From: Pelargonium nanum
Lineage: Eukaryota > Streptophyta > Magnoliopsida > Geraniales > Geraniaceae
Length of the DNA: 57,016 bases
Direction of reading: 5' to 3'
Assembly (NCBI GenBank): GCA_036897485.1
Contig: JAYMTF010000086.1
Location: forward strand, 1 to 57,016
Shown here piece after piece: positions 22,616 through 37,500 of the stretch. The position numbers and the translations under genes were made by a program. Under the pieces are notes generated by a model, which saw only the letters and a program-made list of their open reading frames with translations, was not told the origin of the DNA and did not search any database. Each line of letters opens with the position of its first letter. Positions within the stretch are counted from its first letter, which is position 1.

Positions 22616-25510
22616 GTAAGTAAACCTTCAGTTCTTTATTTTCCTTTTAACTAAGTATTTCCATTGTAATCTGAGAAATAAAAAATGTTAATTGTTGACT
22701 CTTGAGGGTGTTGTCGCGTGCCTGCTCTACTGCATTACAATACTCTTGTAGATTTAGTTGGGTTTTTTTCCTTCTCTAGAGCACCACATGTCCTCTAGAA
22801 AATTGTAATGAAAATAAAAATGGAGATATTTATGCTGGCTGTCAAGGAAGATTATATGTTGCTCTCTGCTCATGTAGGCTTCAGCACATTTCTGTTTCAG
22901 ACATTCAAAGCTGTGATTGTTAGATTCTTGTGACACATCCTGTAAATGATTTCTGGTTGTGGAATAATAAATTAAATGGTCAATTTAACATTTTAAGTTT
23001 CCTACGCAACTTTTAACATTTATTCATTAAAAATAAGAGATAATTTATCGAAATAGTAACATGATTGGGATTTGTGATACATCCCCACTGGAGCTTATCA
23101 CAAACGTGAATTGTTGATTATGATGACCATGAAGTTTACCAAAAACAGAAATAAACATGTTGCTTTTGAGTTGAAAACCAATAGCCAACTTCTTTTACTT
23201 ATTCATAGTTGGAATATAAGGATATTCCTATTAAGATTCTACTTTCCAGTTTTTCTGAAAAGTTCAAGATAATTTCATTCGTGCTTAATTTTTTCACATC
23301 TGTCCTCGCATGCCTATGTTGTAACAAAATTAAGTGATTTGAACTAATTTACATTATGGATATTATTGGAAATCATGCATAACTTACTAAAAAAGAAAGT
23401 GAACACTCATTTTGGAACGAGAATTTTAGAGAAAGTTGATACTCATTGTGGGAGAATTTATTATAGAGAAAGTGGACACTCAATGTGGGATAGAGATAGT
23501 GTAGTTCAAGTGCATATGGAGAGTAGTTATTCACTTGCCATGAAAGGTTTTCTTTCTACTTCCATAAACATATATTCTTTGTTATTTGAATGGTTATTGA
23601 TCGAAAATTCAGAAATAAAGGTTTCAATTGCCTAATTTGCTTTTGATGTGGAACATGCAACCTTTACTTTTGTGTGTGTGGCTACTAATGTTTCCTGTTC
23701 TATGTCAATGCCCCGTTTTAAGTTATACTTCCAGATTGTTTATTTATCTATTCTAAACAGTTTTTTCATTGAAAAAATAATTTAAATCATGTTCTTATCA
23801 TCTCCATAGTGTCCAACTAATTAAGTGATGGATGATAGATGCTCACCTAACATCAAAGAGATTAAGGTAGTGCCAAGAAGAAAGTGAGGAGGGCCTAGCT
23901 TTATCATCTCTGAGACAAGATGAATGCACTAAAGAAAAATTAGGAACCTATACTCTAGTGGGGGATCAAAAGGATGTTTCTCGAGAAGACAATGGGATAT
24001 TGACTACCGAGCTTGCAAAAGTCATAACCATTTGTATTTCTCTCTTTAGAAGATGGTGGAATGTTAATTGATTGGTGAGGAACTTTGCCAACTATGCCTA
24101 CTTCTCACTTTTCTTTTAATTAGATTTAGTTTATATGATTTTTTTTCTTTCTTATATTGAAAGAGGTATGCAATCTTTGCAGCTAATGACCTGTAGGGCC
24201 TCTTCAGTATAGGGGAATCTTTATGTAAAGTGACTGAATAAAAGTTAGTGAAAAATGCATGATGAAATTATTAAGATATTGTTGGTATGGTTGTACAAGT
24301 ATTTAAGCAAGTATAACATAGTAGTTAGTGTTTGATAAAAGTACGAATATAACCCTTTTCAAAAGTGCAAACTCTTACCGTTCTCTCTTCTCTCCCTGAT
24401 TCTTCATTAAAGTTTTTTCTTTGAACCACCATTTAATTTTATTTTTTTTTGTGGTTTAATTATTTTTTTCCCTATATTATTATTAACAAATCTGATCTGT
24501 TTAATTTTGTTACTCCGTTGGTTTAATCATCATTGTTGTCTCCTCTTCAATCATTTTGCAGATGTCTTGTTATCATTTCCGCTTTTACTATATGCTAGTT
24601 TGTTAGTGTAAACATTTGACTTTTTTCGTGTTTTTATGCTTTAAATCATATTTAAGTAGTTATTTTTTTTTCTTTCTATATAGTGTTTCTACTTCCATAA
24701 TGGAGGGTATGGTAGATCTTCCATTGTTGAAAATTTTGTTGTCTTCTCTTGTTGTAAGATGTTTTTTTCGTTATGAGTTGGTCGGTGAAACTGCTGGATG
24801 TCATAGTAAATGATGTGTAAATTATCTCAAATACCAAATAAGTAGGCAAAGTTTGTAGAAATGGTAAGTATGGGCAAGAGTAAAGGGCTCTGCAACAGCA
24901 AATTTAATGAAAATCTCTAAATCTGTATGTCTGAAACTGAGATACATTATTCAATATCTCCCATTATTAGATTAGTCAACTGTATAGTTTACTAACATTT
25001 CTACATCTGGGCTGGTTGGTTTGATGAGCTGTTATGTCCCCATACATGCAATTACAGGAAAAAGCTTAGCAAAAATGGTTCAAATCAAACATATTATTAT
25101 GTTCTACCAAAAATAGTAGTTTGATGAGCTTGAGAGACAGTTGGGAGGTACAAACTTAGAATTTCTTTGAAGTTAACATTGGTGGATTTTGATGAGTTGC
25201 AGCTTGCATTCACATTATGAGTTTATGCAGGCAGGCACATGATGATCCTGCATTATTTGAACCTACAATGAATAAATGGCAGACAATTGCAATATATAAA
25301 AAGAAGCCATTTGCATTGTATTGTATTTGTTGTGCTTCCCTTGCTTTCAAGCATTAATGGCACCATTTGGGTCCATCTCTCTGTGTTGAAAGTTGAAAGG
25401 TGGGTGAAGAAACATCTCCAACTTGTTGAATCCATTAATGAATGATTGCAATTATTGACTCATAAAACAATGACTGTTATGACAATGTTTCACAGCTATG
25501 ATATTAGGGA
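22616..25510. other. Gene-free A+T-rich stretch
   Basis: No continuation of the bL19 gene and no other coding exon could be supported. The stretch contains a three-copy repeat at 23396-23504 and T-rich runs near 24430-24480. Longer reading frames here encode no recognisable domain. Confidence 0.5.
23396..23504 (+). repeat. Three-copy 36-37 bp tandem repeat
   Basis: Units lie at 23396-23431, 23432-23468 and 23469-23504. They begin aaagtgaacactcattttgg, aaagttgatactcattgtgg and aaagtggacactcaatgtgg. The array stays open in one frame and would encode a repeating peptide (KVNTHFGT, KVDTHCGR, ESGHSMWD), but there is no other sign of a gene. The unit start resembles aaagttgacactcat-type sequences found near 25510 and, inverted, at 27516-27532. 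Confidence 0.65.
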
Positions 25511-25804
25511 AAGTTGACACTACAATCACATTTTTCTTACTTCATTATTTTTAAGCTTATATTCTTTTCTTCAATTTAACCACTTTTAATTTGACACCAA
25601 AATCGCATAATATTTTAATCTATTTTTTCACCAATGAAAGAAAGAGACCAATTGCATAATCTCTTAAAATTGCCACATTTCTGTATTTGAACGGATTCCG
25701 ACAATACATTTAATGGAATAGACTGATTTGAAACGGTTATAGACGTATTTTGGACTAAAATGAGATGATTTGAAATTTGAGGACTAAACGATACGTTGTG
25801 ATAC

Positions 25805-25984
25805 CAGTGGCGGACCCACTCAAGCAAATGAGGGGTCATTTGACCCCATATTTTGTGAAAAAAAAATGTATTTTTATAGTTATATTTAGTGTTACAAATT
25901 TTTTTTACAGCAAGTTGACACTCCAAAATAAGTTCAAAAATTTATTTTTGACCCCACATATTAAAATTTCTAGATCCGTCCCTA
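25805..25984. mobile_element. hAT-like MITE
   Basis: A 180-bp segment starts cagtggcggaccca and ends tagatccgtcccta. The ends are imperfect inverted repeats (9 of 13 inner positions). Subterminal repeats tttgacccc and ttgacccc are present. Flanks share gatac (tgtgatac at left, gtggatac at right), compatible with a decayed 8-bp hAT target duplication. It has no coding capacity. Confidence 0.45.
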
Positions 25985-26057
25985 GTGGATACTACATGAA
26001 CTATTTTGAACTTTTATCTTTTTTTCAAGTTAACATACAATTTGGTCAATTAAACAT

Positions 26058-27401
26058 GGATTAATGTCACCTATAGTACACGAACTTTGATCATATACCT
26101 AATTTAGTACATTAAACTTTAGAATAACCAATTTGATACATGAACTCTCATTTTATACTCAATTTAATACAAACCGTTAACTTCATTTAACTTCCTAGTT
26201 AGAATTTGCTGACATGGTGTTGCAACGCAACGTGGAACATTTGTTTTGCTGATGTGGAAAAATTTGTTGACATGGCAAATTAATAGTAAAATAAACATTA
26301 TTCAAATACCATTATAACCCTTTACAAATATATAGTATTGATCTTGATAACCTAATCCGCAACATCGCCAACTTGAGGAAAACGAAGGTGTTAAAGACTG
26401 ACGTCCGCCAACATCGATCGCCGCCGCCTTCGCCGTCAGGAAGAGGGTTCACCGTCAGCTTGAGTTTCGACCATCGACGTATCAAGCCGTCGTCGACTCC
26501 AATTTCTCGAGTGTTTATAGAGAGATGAGAGAAGAGTAAGACAAAGCATGATCAACTAAGGTAGTATTTCACAGTCGGTTCATCACCGTCGGTGGAATTA
26601 TTGGGAAGATTGGCTAGATCTTGCCGTATTTGGTCTAATCATTGCCGGATCTTCCATCCCCATATCTAGATATTCCGTCTCCATGACCGGATCTTAGATG
26701 TTCGTCTAGATGAGTTTTTTTTTTTAATTATTGGATTTAATTTGTTGTTGGAGATTTGATTTGATTTTGGTGCTTGAATGAGTTTGTATCTATTGTTTTT
26801 AGTATTTCTAATGCGTGAGAGAATGTGTATATGAACTGATCTATCTCTAATTTATAGATTTGAATCAAAAATCTCATCGGCTTTGTAATCTATGATTTGT
26901 TTATTTTTCTTATAATTTATTGATTGAAGTGCAATATAATGTGGTCAAAATATATGTAATCAGGACAGAAATTAAATCTGAGATACAACACTCGAAGAAC
27001 TAATATATATTTTTCCACAAACACATGCATAAATCTAAACTTTTTACTCTGAAATAGGAGTAAAAGAGATAAAATAACAACAAAGCTGTTGTAAAATGTA
27101 ACTGTGATTTTTGGCATCAATATGAACGCAATACGAAGTTATTTTTTTTCTTTGTCATGTCAGCAAGTTATGTACATATTGGCATATGCCTTGTCAGCAA
27201 TTGTGTCCATGTCATATTGTCTCATCATCATAATAATGGCTATGTCAGCAAGGTTTAACGGATCAGTTAATTGGAGAAATTAACTGCATGTATCAAATTA
27301 AGTTTTTGGCCAAAATTCATGTACTAAATTGGTCTTTTTAAAGTTTGTGTATTAAACTGGGTATTAGATCAAAGTTCGTGTACTAAAAATGACATTAATC
27401 C
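26058..27401. mobile_element. Non-autonomous Mutator-like element with long inverted repeats
   Basis: Perfect 9-bp direct repeats attaaacat lie at 26049-26057 and 27402-27410. The element starts ggattaatgtca and ends in its exact inverse. The terminal inverted repeats run about 160-200 bases with roughly 70-80% identity: tagtacacgaactttgatc recurs near both ends, as does ccaatttgatacatgaa versus ccaatttagtacatgaa. Long TIRs plus a 9-bp target duplication are diagnostic of MULEs. No transposase is present in 1.34 kb. The interior at about 26390-26520 is richer in G+C than its surroundings and could be captured host sequence. Confidence 0.8.
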
Positions 27402-27410
27402 ATTAAACAT

Positions 27411-28069
27411 GATGGAGACTTGATGGGAAAAGTAGTTTACGAATTTATGTGATTATAATGTCAATTTAAATATATATAGAAGAAAAAAAGAAATACAATC
27501 TTCAAAGTTATGTATGAGTGTCAACTTTAGTTGATAGCTCAATTCTTTCGTCGGAACATTAATTTTTTATTATTATTTTTTTTTGTCTAAATAAACCTTT
27601 TATTCTCTTAATTTCTGATTATTATCCTAAAAATAAGACAATAAATAAAATAAAAACAAGTATCCATCACTTTGTTTTTGGCAGCACACCATCAAGTTTG
27701 GAGAGATGCTCAACCAGATATTGCCACGTCATCAGGTTACATGGCAATAACTCACAAACAAAACCTTATAATTTCCAAAAAGAAAAAGAAAAATTAAAAT
27801 CTTAGTTACTTGAATTTAAAAAAGGAGGTGAGCTGAAGAGTGAATCAAAGAGTAGTCGGTCAGTGCCTCTGCTTCCTCCAGACGATACCAACACTCTCTC
27901 GTACCTTTCTTCACACGATTCCTACTTTTTTTCTCTCACTAAAATCTTCCATTTTTTTCTCTCTCTAGATCTCATTTCAACGCTAAATTACAGGCTATAC
28001 AGTCCGAAATTTGACTATCGAATTCATATTTTATTATTCCTTGTTTCTGTTTCATCGGGTAACGCGATA
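27411..28069. other. Promoter and leader region of the WNK gene
   Basis: The stretch holds the right end of the transposon nest and then A+T-rich DNA. From about 27850 a C/T-rich leader (ttttttctctctctagatc) precedes the WNK start codon. A longer in-frame ATG at 27863 would add 69 residues without kinase-family similarity, so it is not used. Confidence 0.5.
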
Positions 28070-31446
<3,377 letters not shown>

Positions 31447-32426
31447 AATCATGCTTCTTGAAAGAATTGGAAGCATTGCCGTATCCATCTCCAATTACAA
31501 TCATACCGATCTGTGGATCAAAGGCGCGCCAGAGCATAAAGAGATCTCACATGATTGTTGAAGTTGAAGCAAGTTTTCAAGTGAGTATATTGTTTTCCAG
31601 AGGAAGGTCAATTGTGCAAACAGGTTGGATATGGGTTACAATTATGGTAGATGATGCACTGTTAGTTGTGGAGCTTATTGCTTGGCTGATATTGTATGGG
31701 GCTTCACTTTCTTCCATTGAGTTACTTCGGTTCGAGGTGAGAGACCACTCTGTTGAGTTCTGTTGAGCTAACACGCCCTCGAATTCACTATTGTTTTATG
31801 TCCATTATGTTCATTTGTACTCTAAATTACACTGAGTGTATACATGTACATAACTATGTATGGTTTATTTGATTCATTATAATTTGACAAAGCTTGGCTT
31901 CTTCATGTTTCTCTGTTCTGTTTATGTTTTCTTGTATTTCACCGTGCTTCACAGAATGGAATTGCAGTTGACACATTTTGACTAGGTTTGTTGATGACAG
32001 ACCAGTTTCTCTTTTTGTGTAACTAGAGAACCTAAAGGAAAGACGTGGAAGAAGCATGAACTGGTTTTACACAACAAAGCAAATTCATTCCATCCGTTGA
32101 TTTCAAAACGAACGGCTGAGATAAAACCAAATTTTGGATTTGGGCTTTTGGGATGCCAAGGAAGGAGAGTCACCAAATTTTGATCACTCCAAACTACATT
32201 ACACGTGGCACGAACCCATTTCAGTAGCACAGAAATTTAGTGCTACTGTGGGTGACAAGACTGTGAGGCAGGAAATGGATAGAACCCATATGAGGCCCTC
32301 TTTCTCTTCTCGGAGATAACACTCCTCATTTTAGCTCTTCCCAATCTCCCAATCCACTCCAATCCTCTCCTTCTCTCCCAAAATTTCTCCTCCAAAACCC
32401 TAAAAAACCAGTCTTGAACCTCCTCA
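31447..32426. other. WNK 3' flank and EF-Tu promoter
   Basis: The first part is probably the WNK 3'UTR. The last 120 bases before 32427 are C/T-rich (ctcttcccaatctcccaatc), a typical leader for a strongly expressed plastid-protein gene. No separate gene was recognised. Confidence 0.5.
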
Positions 32427-33881
32427 ATGGCGGCAATTTCAGCCTCTGCTTCCTCCAAGCTCATATACCCACATGCCTCCTCGTCTTCCTCTTCCACTCC
32501 CTCACTCTCTTCCACTTCGTTCCGTACTAAAGTCTCGAACTTGACCCCAACCCACCTCACCTGCTCCTTCCTCAACCCCTCCACCATCCTCCACCTCACC
32601 CCCGCCGTCGCCGCCTCCACCCACCGCCGCCGCCCCGCCTTCACCGTCCGCGCCGCCCGCGGAAAGTTCGAGCGCAAGAAGCCCCATGTCAACATCGGCA
32701 CCATTGGCCACGTCGACCACGGCAAGACCACCCTCACCGCCGCCCTCACCATGGCCCTCGCCTCCTTAGGCAACAGCGCCCCCAAAAAGTACGACGAGAT
32801 CGACGCCGCGCCGGAGGAGCGAGCCCGCGGCATCACCATCAACACCGCCACCGTGGAGTACGAGACCGAGAACCGCCACTACGCCCACGTGGACTGCCCC
32901 GGCCACGCCGATTACGTCAAGAACATGATCACCGGAGCTGCTCAGATGGACGGAGCCATCCTCGTGGTCTCCGGAGCCGACGGTCCAATGCCGCAGACCA
33001 AGGAGCACATTCTCCTGGCTAAGCAAGTCGGTGTGCCAAACATGGTGGTCTTCCTCAATAAACAGGATCAGGTTGATGATGCGGAGCTTCTGGAGCTGGT
33101 CGAATTGGAAGTGCGCGAGCTGCTCAATGCCTATGAATTCCCCGGCGACGAGGTGCCAATCATTTCCGGCTCGGCGCTCTTGGCTCTGGAGGCTCTGATG
33201 GGAAACCCCGCCATCAAACGAGGCGACAACGAATGGGTGGACAAGATCTTTCAGCTCATGGATGCTGTGGATAGCTACATTCCTATCCCTCAGCGCCAGA
33301 CTGATCTTCCGTTTTTGTTAGCTGTTGAAGATGTGTTCTCAATCACGGGTCGTGGCACTGTTGCCACTGGCCGGGTTGAGAGGGGCACGGCTAGGGTTGG
33401 AGAGGTTGTGGAGATTGTCGGATTGAGGGAAACTAGAAATGTTACCGTTACAGGAGTGGAGATGTTCCAGAAAATCCTGGATGAGGCATTGGCTGGGGAT
33501 AATGTCGGGTTGTTGCTTAGAGGTGTCCAGAAGGAAGATATACAGAGAGGGATGGTTTTGGCGAAGCCCGGGACAATCACACCCCACACCAAGTTCTCGG
33601 CGATTGTGTATGTCTTGAAGAAGGAAGAGGGGGGCAGGCATTCGCCTTTCTTTTCAGGGTACAGGCCCCAATTCTATATGAGAACCACGGATGTTACCGG
33701 GAGGGTGGCCACCATCATGAATGATAAGGACGAGGAGTCTAAGATGGTGATGCCCGGGGATCGAGTGAAGATGATTGTGGAGCTTATACTGCCCATTGCT
33801 TGCGAACAAGGGATGCGGTTTGCCATCAGAGAGGGAGGCAAGACTGTTGGAGCGGGTGTTATTCAGGCCATCATCGAGTGA
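32427..33881 (+). CDS. TUFA: Elongation factor Tu, chloroplastic
   Basis: This nuclear-encoded EF-Tu delivers aminoacyl-tRNA to the plastid ribosome. The gene is intronless, 484 residues, the usual length. Residues 1-75 are a Ser/Thr-rich transit peptide. The mature part begins near [18 protein letters not shown]. GTPase motifs are GHVDHGKT (93-100), [20 protein letters not shown] and SGSAL. Domain II ([13 protein letters not shown]) and domain III ([14 protein letters not shown], then MPGDRVKM) are complete and the C-terminus ends [10 protein letters not shown]. The 5' half is strikingly rich in G+C at third positions compared with neighbouring genes. The gene derives from the cyanobacterial tufA that moved to the nucleus. 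Confidence 0.97.
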   Translation: MAAISASASSKLIYPHASSSSSSTPSLSSTSFRTKVSNLTPTHLTCSFLNPSTILHLTPAVAASTHRRRPAFTVRAARGKFERKKPHVNIGTIGHVDHGKTTLTAALTMALASLGNSAPKKYDEIDAAPEERARGITINTATVEYETENRHYAHVDCPGHADYVKNMITGAAQMDGAILVVSGADGPMPQTKEHILLAKQVGVPNMVVFLNKQDQVDDAELLELVELEVRELLNAYEFPGDEVPIISGSALLALEALMGNPAIKRGDNEWVDKIFQLMDAVDSYIPIPQRQTDLPFLLAVEDVFSITGRGTVATGRVERGTARVGEVVEIVGLRETRNVTVTGVEMFQKILDEALAGDNVGLLLRGVQKEDIQRGMVLAKPGTITPHTKFSAIVYVLKKEEGGRHSPFFSGYRPQFYMRTTDVTGRVATIMNDKDEESKMVMPGDRVKMIVELILPIACEQGMRFAIREGGKTVGAGVIQAIIE

Positions 33882-34320
33882 TTACCCGTGTTAGAAAACC
33901 ATGCTTCTGTTGCTGTTGTTGAGGTACTTATGCCGAGTTGTTTAAACTTGTTATTGCTTGAATTAGATTAGAGTTTTGTTATGATTTCTTTATTGGTTGT
34001 CTTCAGCATATTGCTGTTCTTTCTTGTAATGCTTAATGTGAATCTAACCAGAATTTCAGCCATTGGTATTTTATAGTAATCTAATCGAAAATGGACACTG
34101 AGCTGCTAAAAACTTAAGAATATTTTCTCATTAATCACATTTCAGAATGAAATCTCTGGAAGAGCTACAGATATATAAACAGATAATAAACATACATTGC
34201 CTATGAGCTCAAACATATCCCGACTGTATAAACCTGGCCTCTCCCTGAACCGCACCATTGTAACTGATAGCTCTTTATATGTTCCACAAAACTCGTAGCT
34301 TAATGTAAGTGGAGGAAAAC

Positions 34321-36770
34321 CTAGAAGATCATTGATGCCATCAACTGTTGAACAAATGCAACTCTCTGGTTTTTCTCTTCAATATCCTGTTCAAGACCAT
34401 CCACTGATGATGGATCGTGGCTGTGCATGGAAAAAAAAAGCATGTCAGTGACATGAACAATTACTGAATTTATGCAAACAACTGTTTCTGTTGACCCAAA
34501 CCAGTCACATTTCATTTCAGTTACATCTCTAATTATCCAATCATGGAAATGAAGATGTGACAACATTAACAATAGGAACAACAGCTTATCTTTCATGATT
34601 CACATTCATGAATGCTTAAACTTGGAAAGCACAAAAGTTAATATGCTCTAATGGTAAAAGTGTGGAATCAAAGAGTTGAACCATACAAAAATTAAGATAG
34701 CAAGTAATAATATCATTCTGTTTAATCCTAAATCCAAGCTATTTTCAACAGTCTATTCTGTTCTTTATGACTATATTTGTTTCATCAATACTTGAGATTT
34801 CCTTTATTTTAAGCCAGAGTGCATAAACAAACTGAAGGTTTCCTAGTTATACCAAATTTCTGACTGAAATAAAATTCCTTGAAGTAAACATATACCCCAG
34901 ATTATGTTCAACCAAACAGAAATGAGAGAAAATGCTTAAAGGCGGCAATTTGTTATTATGTCAGTTTGGGTTTTGTCAATTGGTCTATGAACCAGAGAAT
35001 TATAGGAAATCACTAGTCAATATGCTTGGACAAAATGTACCTTTCCAAATTAGAAGTGACGGCACCATTACTGGAATGCTGGTTTTCCAGGACATTTTTG
35101 GGGTTTGGAGGAGGTGTATGGCCTAGAAATGGCGAGAAAAGAGGATCAGGTGCAGAATCATTTCTCCAATCACTTGCTGACAACCTCAATTCCCTTGAAC
35201 GACCAGTCCAGAAGACAAAACTTTGAGGCTTTTTCCTTCGCTGAAAAGCGCAAAGATATTTCCAAGATAACATGGAAACAGAAAGGATAAAAATGCTTAA
35301 ACCACTTAAATAAACTCCCAACAAATAGATTCAAAACCAGTGAGCAATAGTATAATACCTTTAATGAACTTGCATGCTGTACTACAAAATGTCCAATGAC
35401 ATCTTTCCCCAGATTCTCCGCACACAGAGGACAAACCTGATGTAGTAACAATAAAGCAGCCATCATATTCAAATGAAAGTAGAATCTCTCATCATGCTAT
35501 GTAAACACTAATCTTTCAGCTTTTCGGAACCCTATATCGATTAACTTTTCAATATTCAAAGCAGTACCGTATACTGGAACCCACATCACAAGACAGCGGT
35601 AGTCAAAAATCAAAAGGCCAAGGTAATAAGAACCTTGATCTCCAATTAAAAGGGAAATAAAATTGAGGAGATAGAAGAAGGTATTCACTTACGGCATTTT
35701 TCAAGTTGAAGCAATGCTCTTCTTGCAAATGGCTACAGAGAAAAGAGAGTTCAATTTCCACATAACAAAAGGGACATGGAAAGCAAGCTCTTGTGTCATC
35801 ATCTTCTGAATCATCTGTTTCCCATTGCCAAAAAACAAATGAACAATTTAGTGCTGACAACCAGATTATCCCAAATAAACCCAACCCGCAATTCTTTCAA
35901 AGAAACCCTAATTTCTGAACAAGATTATACTGATAGAATCACGAAACCCTAATTTCTAAAGCAACACTAAGTCCAATTTTGGAATGCAGCAACAAATGAT
36001 GATAGCACCAAAAGCAGAAAGTGGAGATTTTTAGGGCTTACTCTTCTCCACAAACCGACTTTTTGCTGTATCTACCAATGACTGATGCCTCTTGGCTACA
36101 AGCTTCTGTAACTTCTGGAGCTCCAACAACTCCTCAGTCTTTTCTTTAAGACGGTTCTGATACCAATCAACAATCTTGAGCTGCTTACCATCAACATCCT
36201 GGTAATTTGTCATCCTCTACTAGTGACTACCAATTAGCCACCACCCAGATTGACAACTTTTTTTCCTCCACATCGACTCCTAATTGATAATTATTATTGT
36301 TAATAAAACAACTTTAAACTCACCAGAAAGGACTCTTCTTGAATACCCTAATTCCCTAAATTTAGTAACTTACAGCTTCATTTTTCTAGAAACTTTTTTA
36401 TGGTGCCCACATTATTAGGCCTTTTTGTTTGCTGATAAATAAAGGAAAATGCAATTTAATTTACTGTAAATAATTAAATTAGAAGAAAAAGAAAAACTCA
36501 CAAACCAAGCCACAACTCAAATTTTCCAATTGAACTTGGTTTTGATTTAGAGAAATAATGCTTTCAAAAGACAATTGACGAAGCATTTTCCAAGAAACAG
36601 AAGCAAACGTGCTAAAATTGCAACATAACGGCTCTTTTTATGGCTACACAAAAGAGTAGCATTCATGAAAGAAACCCAAAATCAGTACCGGAGGAGTTGA
36701 AGCGAGTGGCGTGGACGACGGAGAAGTGCTTGGCTGGGTGAAACCTGGAGGCCCAGAAGTCGACGTCCAT
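34321..36770 (-). CDS. DI19: Dehydration-induced 19 (Di19) zinc-finger protein
   Basis: Di19 proteins are small nuclear Cys2/His2-type proteins tied to drought, salt and light signalling. Five exons give 193 residues: 36770-36689, 35814-35693, 35436-35359, 35240-35041 and 34420-34321. The family N-terminus MDVDFWASRF joins in phase 1 to DDSEDDDTRACFPCPFC. Finger 1 is CPFCYVEIELSFLCSHLQEE followed by HC. Finger 2 is CPLCAENLGKDVIGHFVVQH. A basic segment (RRKKPQSF) suits a nuclear signal. The C-terminus EEKNQRVAFVQQLMASMIF matches the Di19_C domain. An alternative first exon within intron 1 is annotated separately. Confidence 0.9.
36042..36213 (-). CDS. Possible alternative first exon: coiled-coil N-terminus for Di19
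   Basis: This exon starts with ATG at 36213 and ends at a GT donor in phase 1, the same phase as the canonical Di19 first exon. It could therefore splice to 35814 and give a 223-residue isoform. The 57 residues are clearly non-random: IVDWYQNRLKEKTEELLELQ followed by KLQKLVAKRHQSLVDTAK form a charged coiled coil. In-frame stops lie immediately upstream, so it cannot be an internal exon of the MDVDFW transcript without shifting frame. Without splicing it would encode a 60-residue protein ending RFVEKSKP. Which of these exists is not decided by sequence. Confidence 0.5.
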
Positions 36771-36976
36771 GACGTCAGATTTCCGGCGGATGCGTCAGTG
36801 TTTCAGGCAAGAAGCGGTATGTTGCGGCGAGGCAACGAAGAGAGCACAGAGGTTTTTATATATTTTGCTGTGACATTGCCAAGATTTATTTCTCTCACAC
36901 ACAAAAGCTACTATCTTGATAGCTGACACGTGTTTTTTTAGCCTCAAATTGCATCCTACCTTGTATTTAAAATATT

Positions 36977-37085
36977 GGGATATCACATAATTTTTTAAAC
37001 TATTTTTCTTTCGTCTAATCGTTCTTAACTTGACATCAAAATCACATAATCTTCTAAACTATTTTTTCTTTCATCTAATCTCTAT
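36977..37085. repeat. About 55-bp imperfect tandem duplication
   Basis: The sequences atcacataattttttaaact and atcacataatcttctaaact, each followed by attttt(t)ctttc.tctaatc, lie one after another. A third, more distant relative is at about 25580-25630 (gacaccaaaatcgcataata). This links the gap right of Di19 with the transposon nest near 25.5 kb and suggests a shared repeat family. Confidence 0.5.
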
Positions 37086-37375
37086 GTTAAGATAAACGGT
37101 TGAGTAGTCGTAATCATTTTAGACGAGGTATATTCAATTGGTAATCTCTAGACCCCGTACTACACACAACAGATCAGTATGTGTGAAAGTTCTTGGCATG
37201 GTGTACACCTTAGAGAAACCTCATCACCACGTCATTGTAGACTCAGTCGACATGTCATCGTGACATCTTTCTCGCATCACTTTGACATCATCATGTGGTG
37301 CATAAAGTCATCATTTGAGTTCGTGACATCATCAAATCTCAGTTGTCATTCGCAACAACCAATCACAAGTTGACA

Positions 37376-37500
37376 TTTTTCTCACTACATATTGTCTTTT
37401 TGAGGTAATTTACCCCCTCAAACTATGATGTATCAAGGTGACACATTTCTTACTACATATTGCCTTTCTGAGTGTAACTACCCCTCAAACTATGATGTAT
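37376..37500. repeat. About 65-bp tandem duplication
   Basis: Two successive copies contain ctcactacatattgtctttt or cttactacatattgcctttc and both end ccctcaaactatgatgtat. Identity is roughly 85%. No coding role is apparent. Just upstream, 37200-37350 is dense in tgacatcat-like words without clear periodicity. Confidence 0.6.

Larger units (their letters stand above)
25511..27467. mobile_element. Outer DNA element or MITE with nested insertions (candidate)
   Basis: The left end aagttgacactacaatcaca (25511-) matches the inverted right end, read on the minus strand as aaattgacattataatcaca, about 80% over 21 bases. Between them lie an hAT-like MITE (25805-25984) and a Mutator-like element (26058-27401). 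With both removed, only about 430 bases remain, a MITE-like size. No target duplication was settled, so the outer boundaries are tentative. Confidence 0.35.

Noticed and set aside
24616-24813. 65-codon frame with a hydrophobic N-terminus
   Set aside because: It is T-rich and Phe-rich, as expected by chance in A+T-rich DNA, and has no domain, promoter or splice support.
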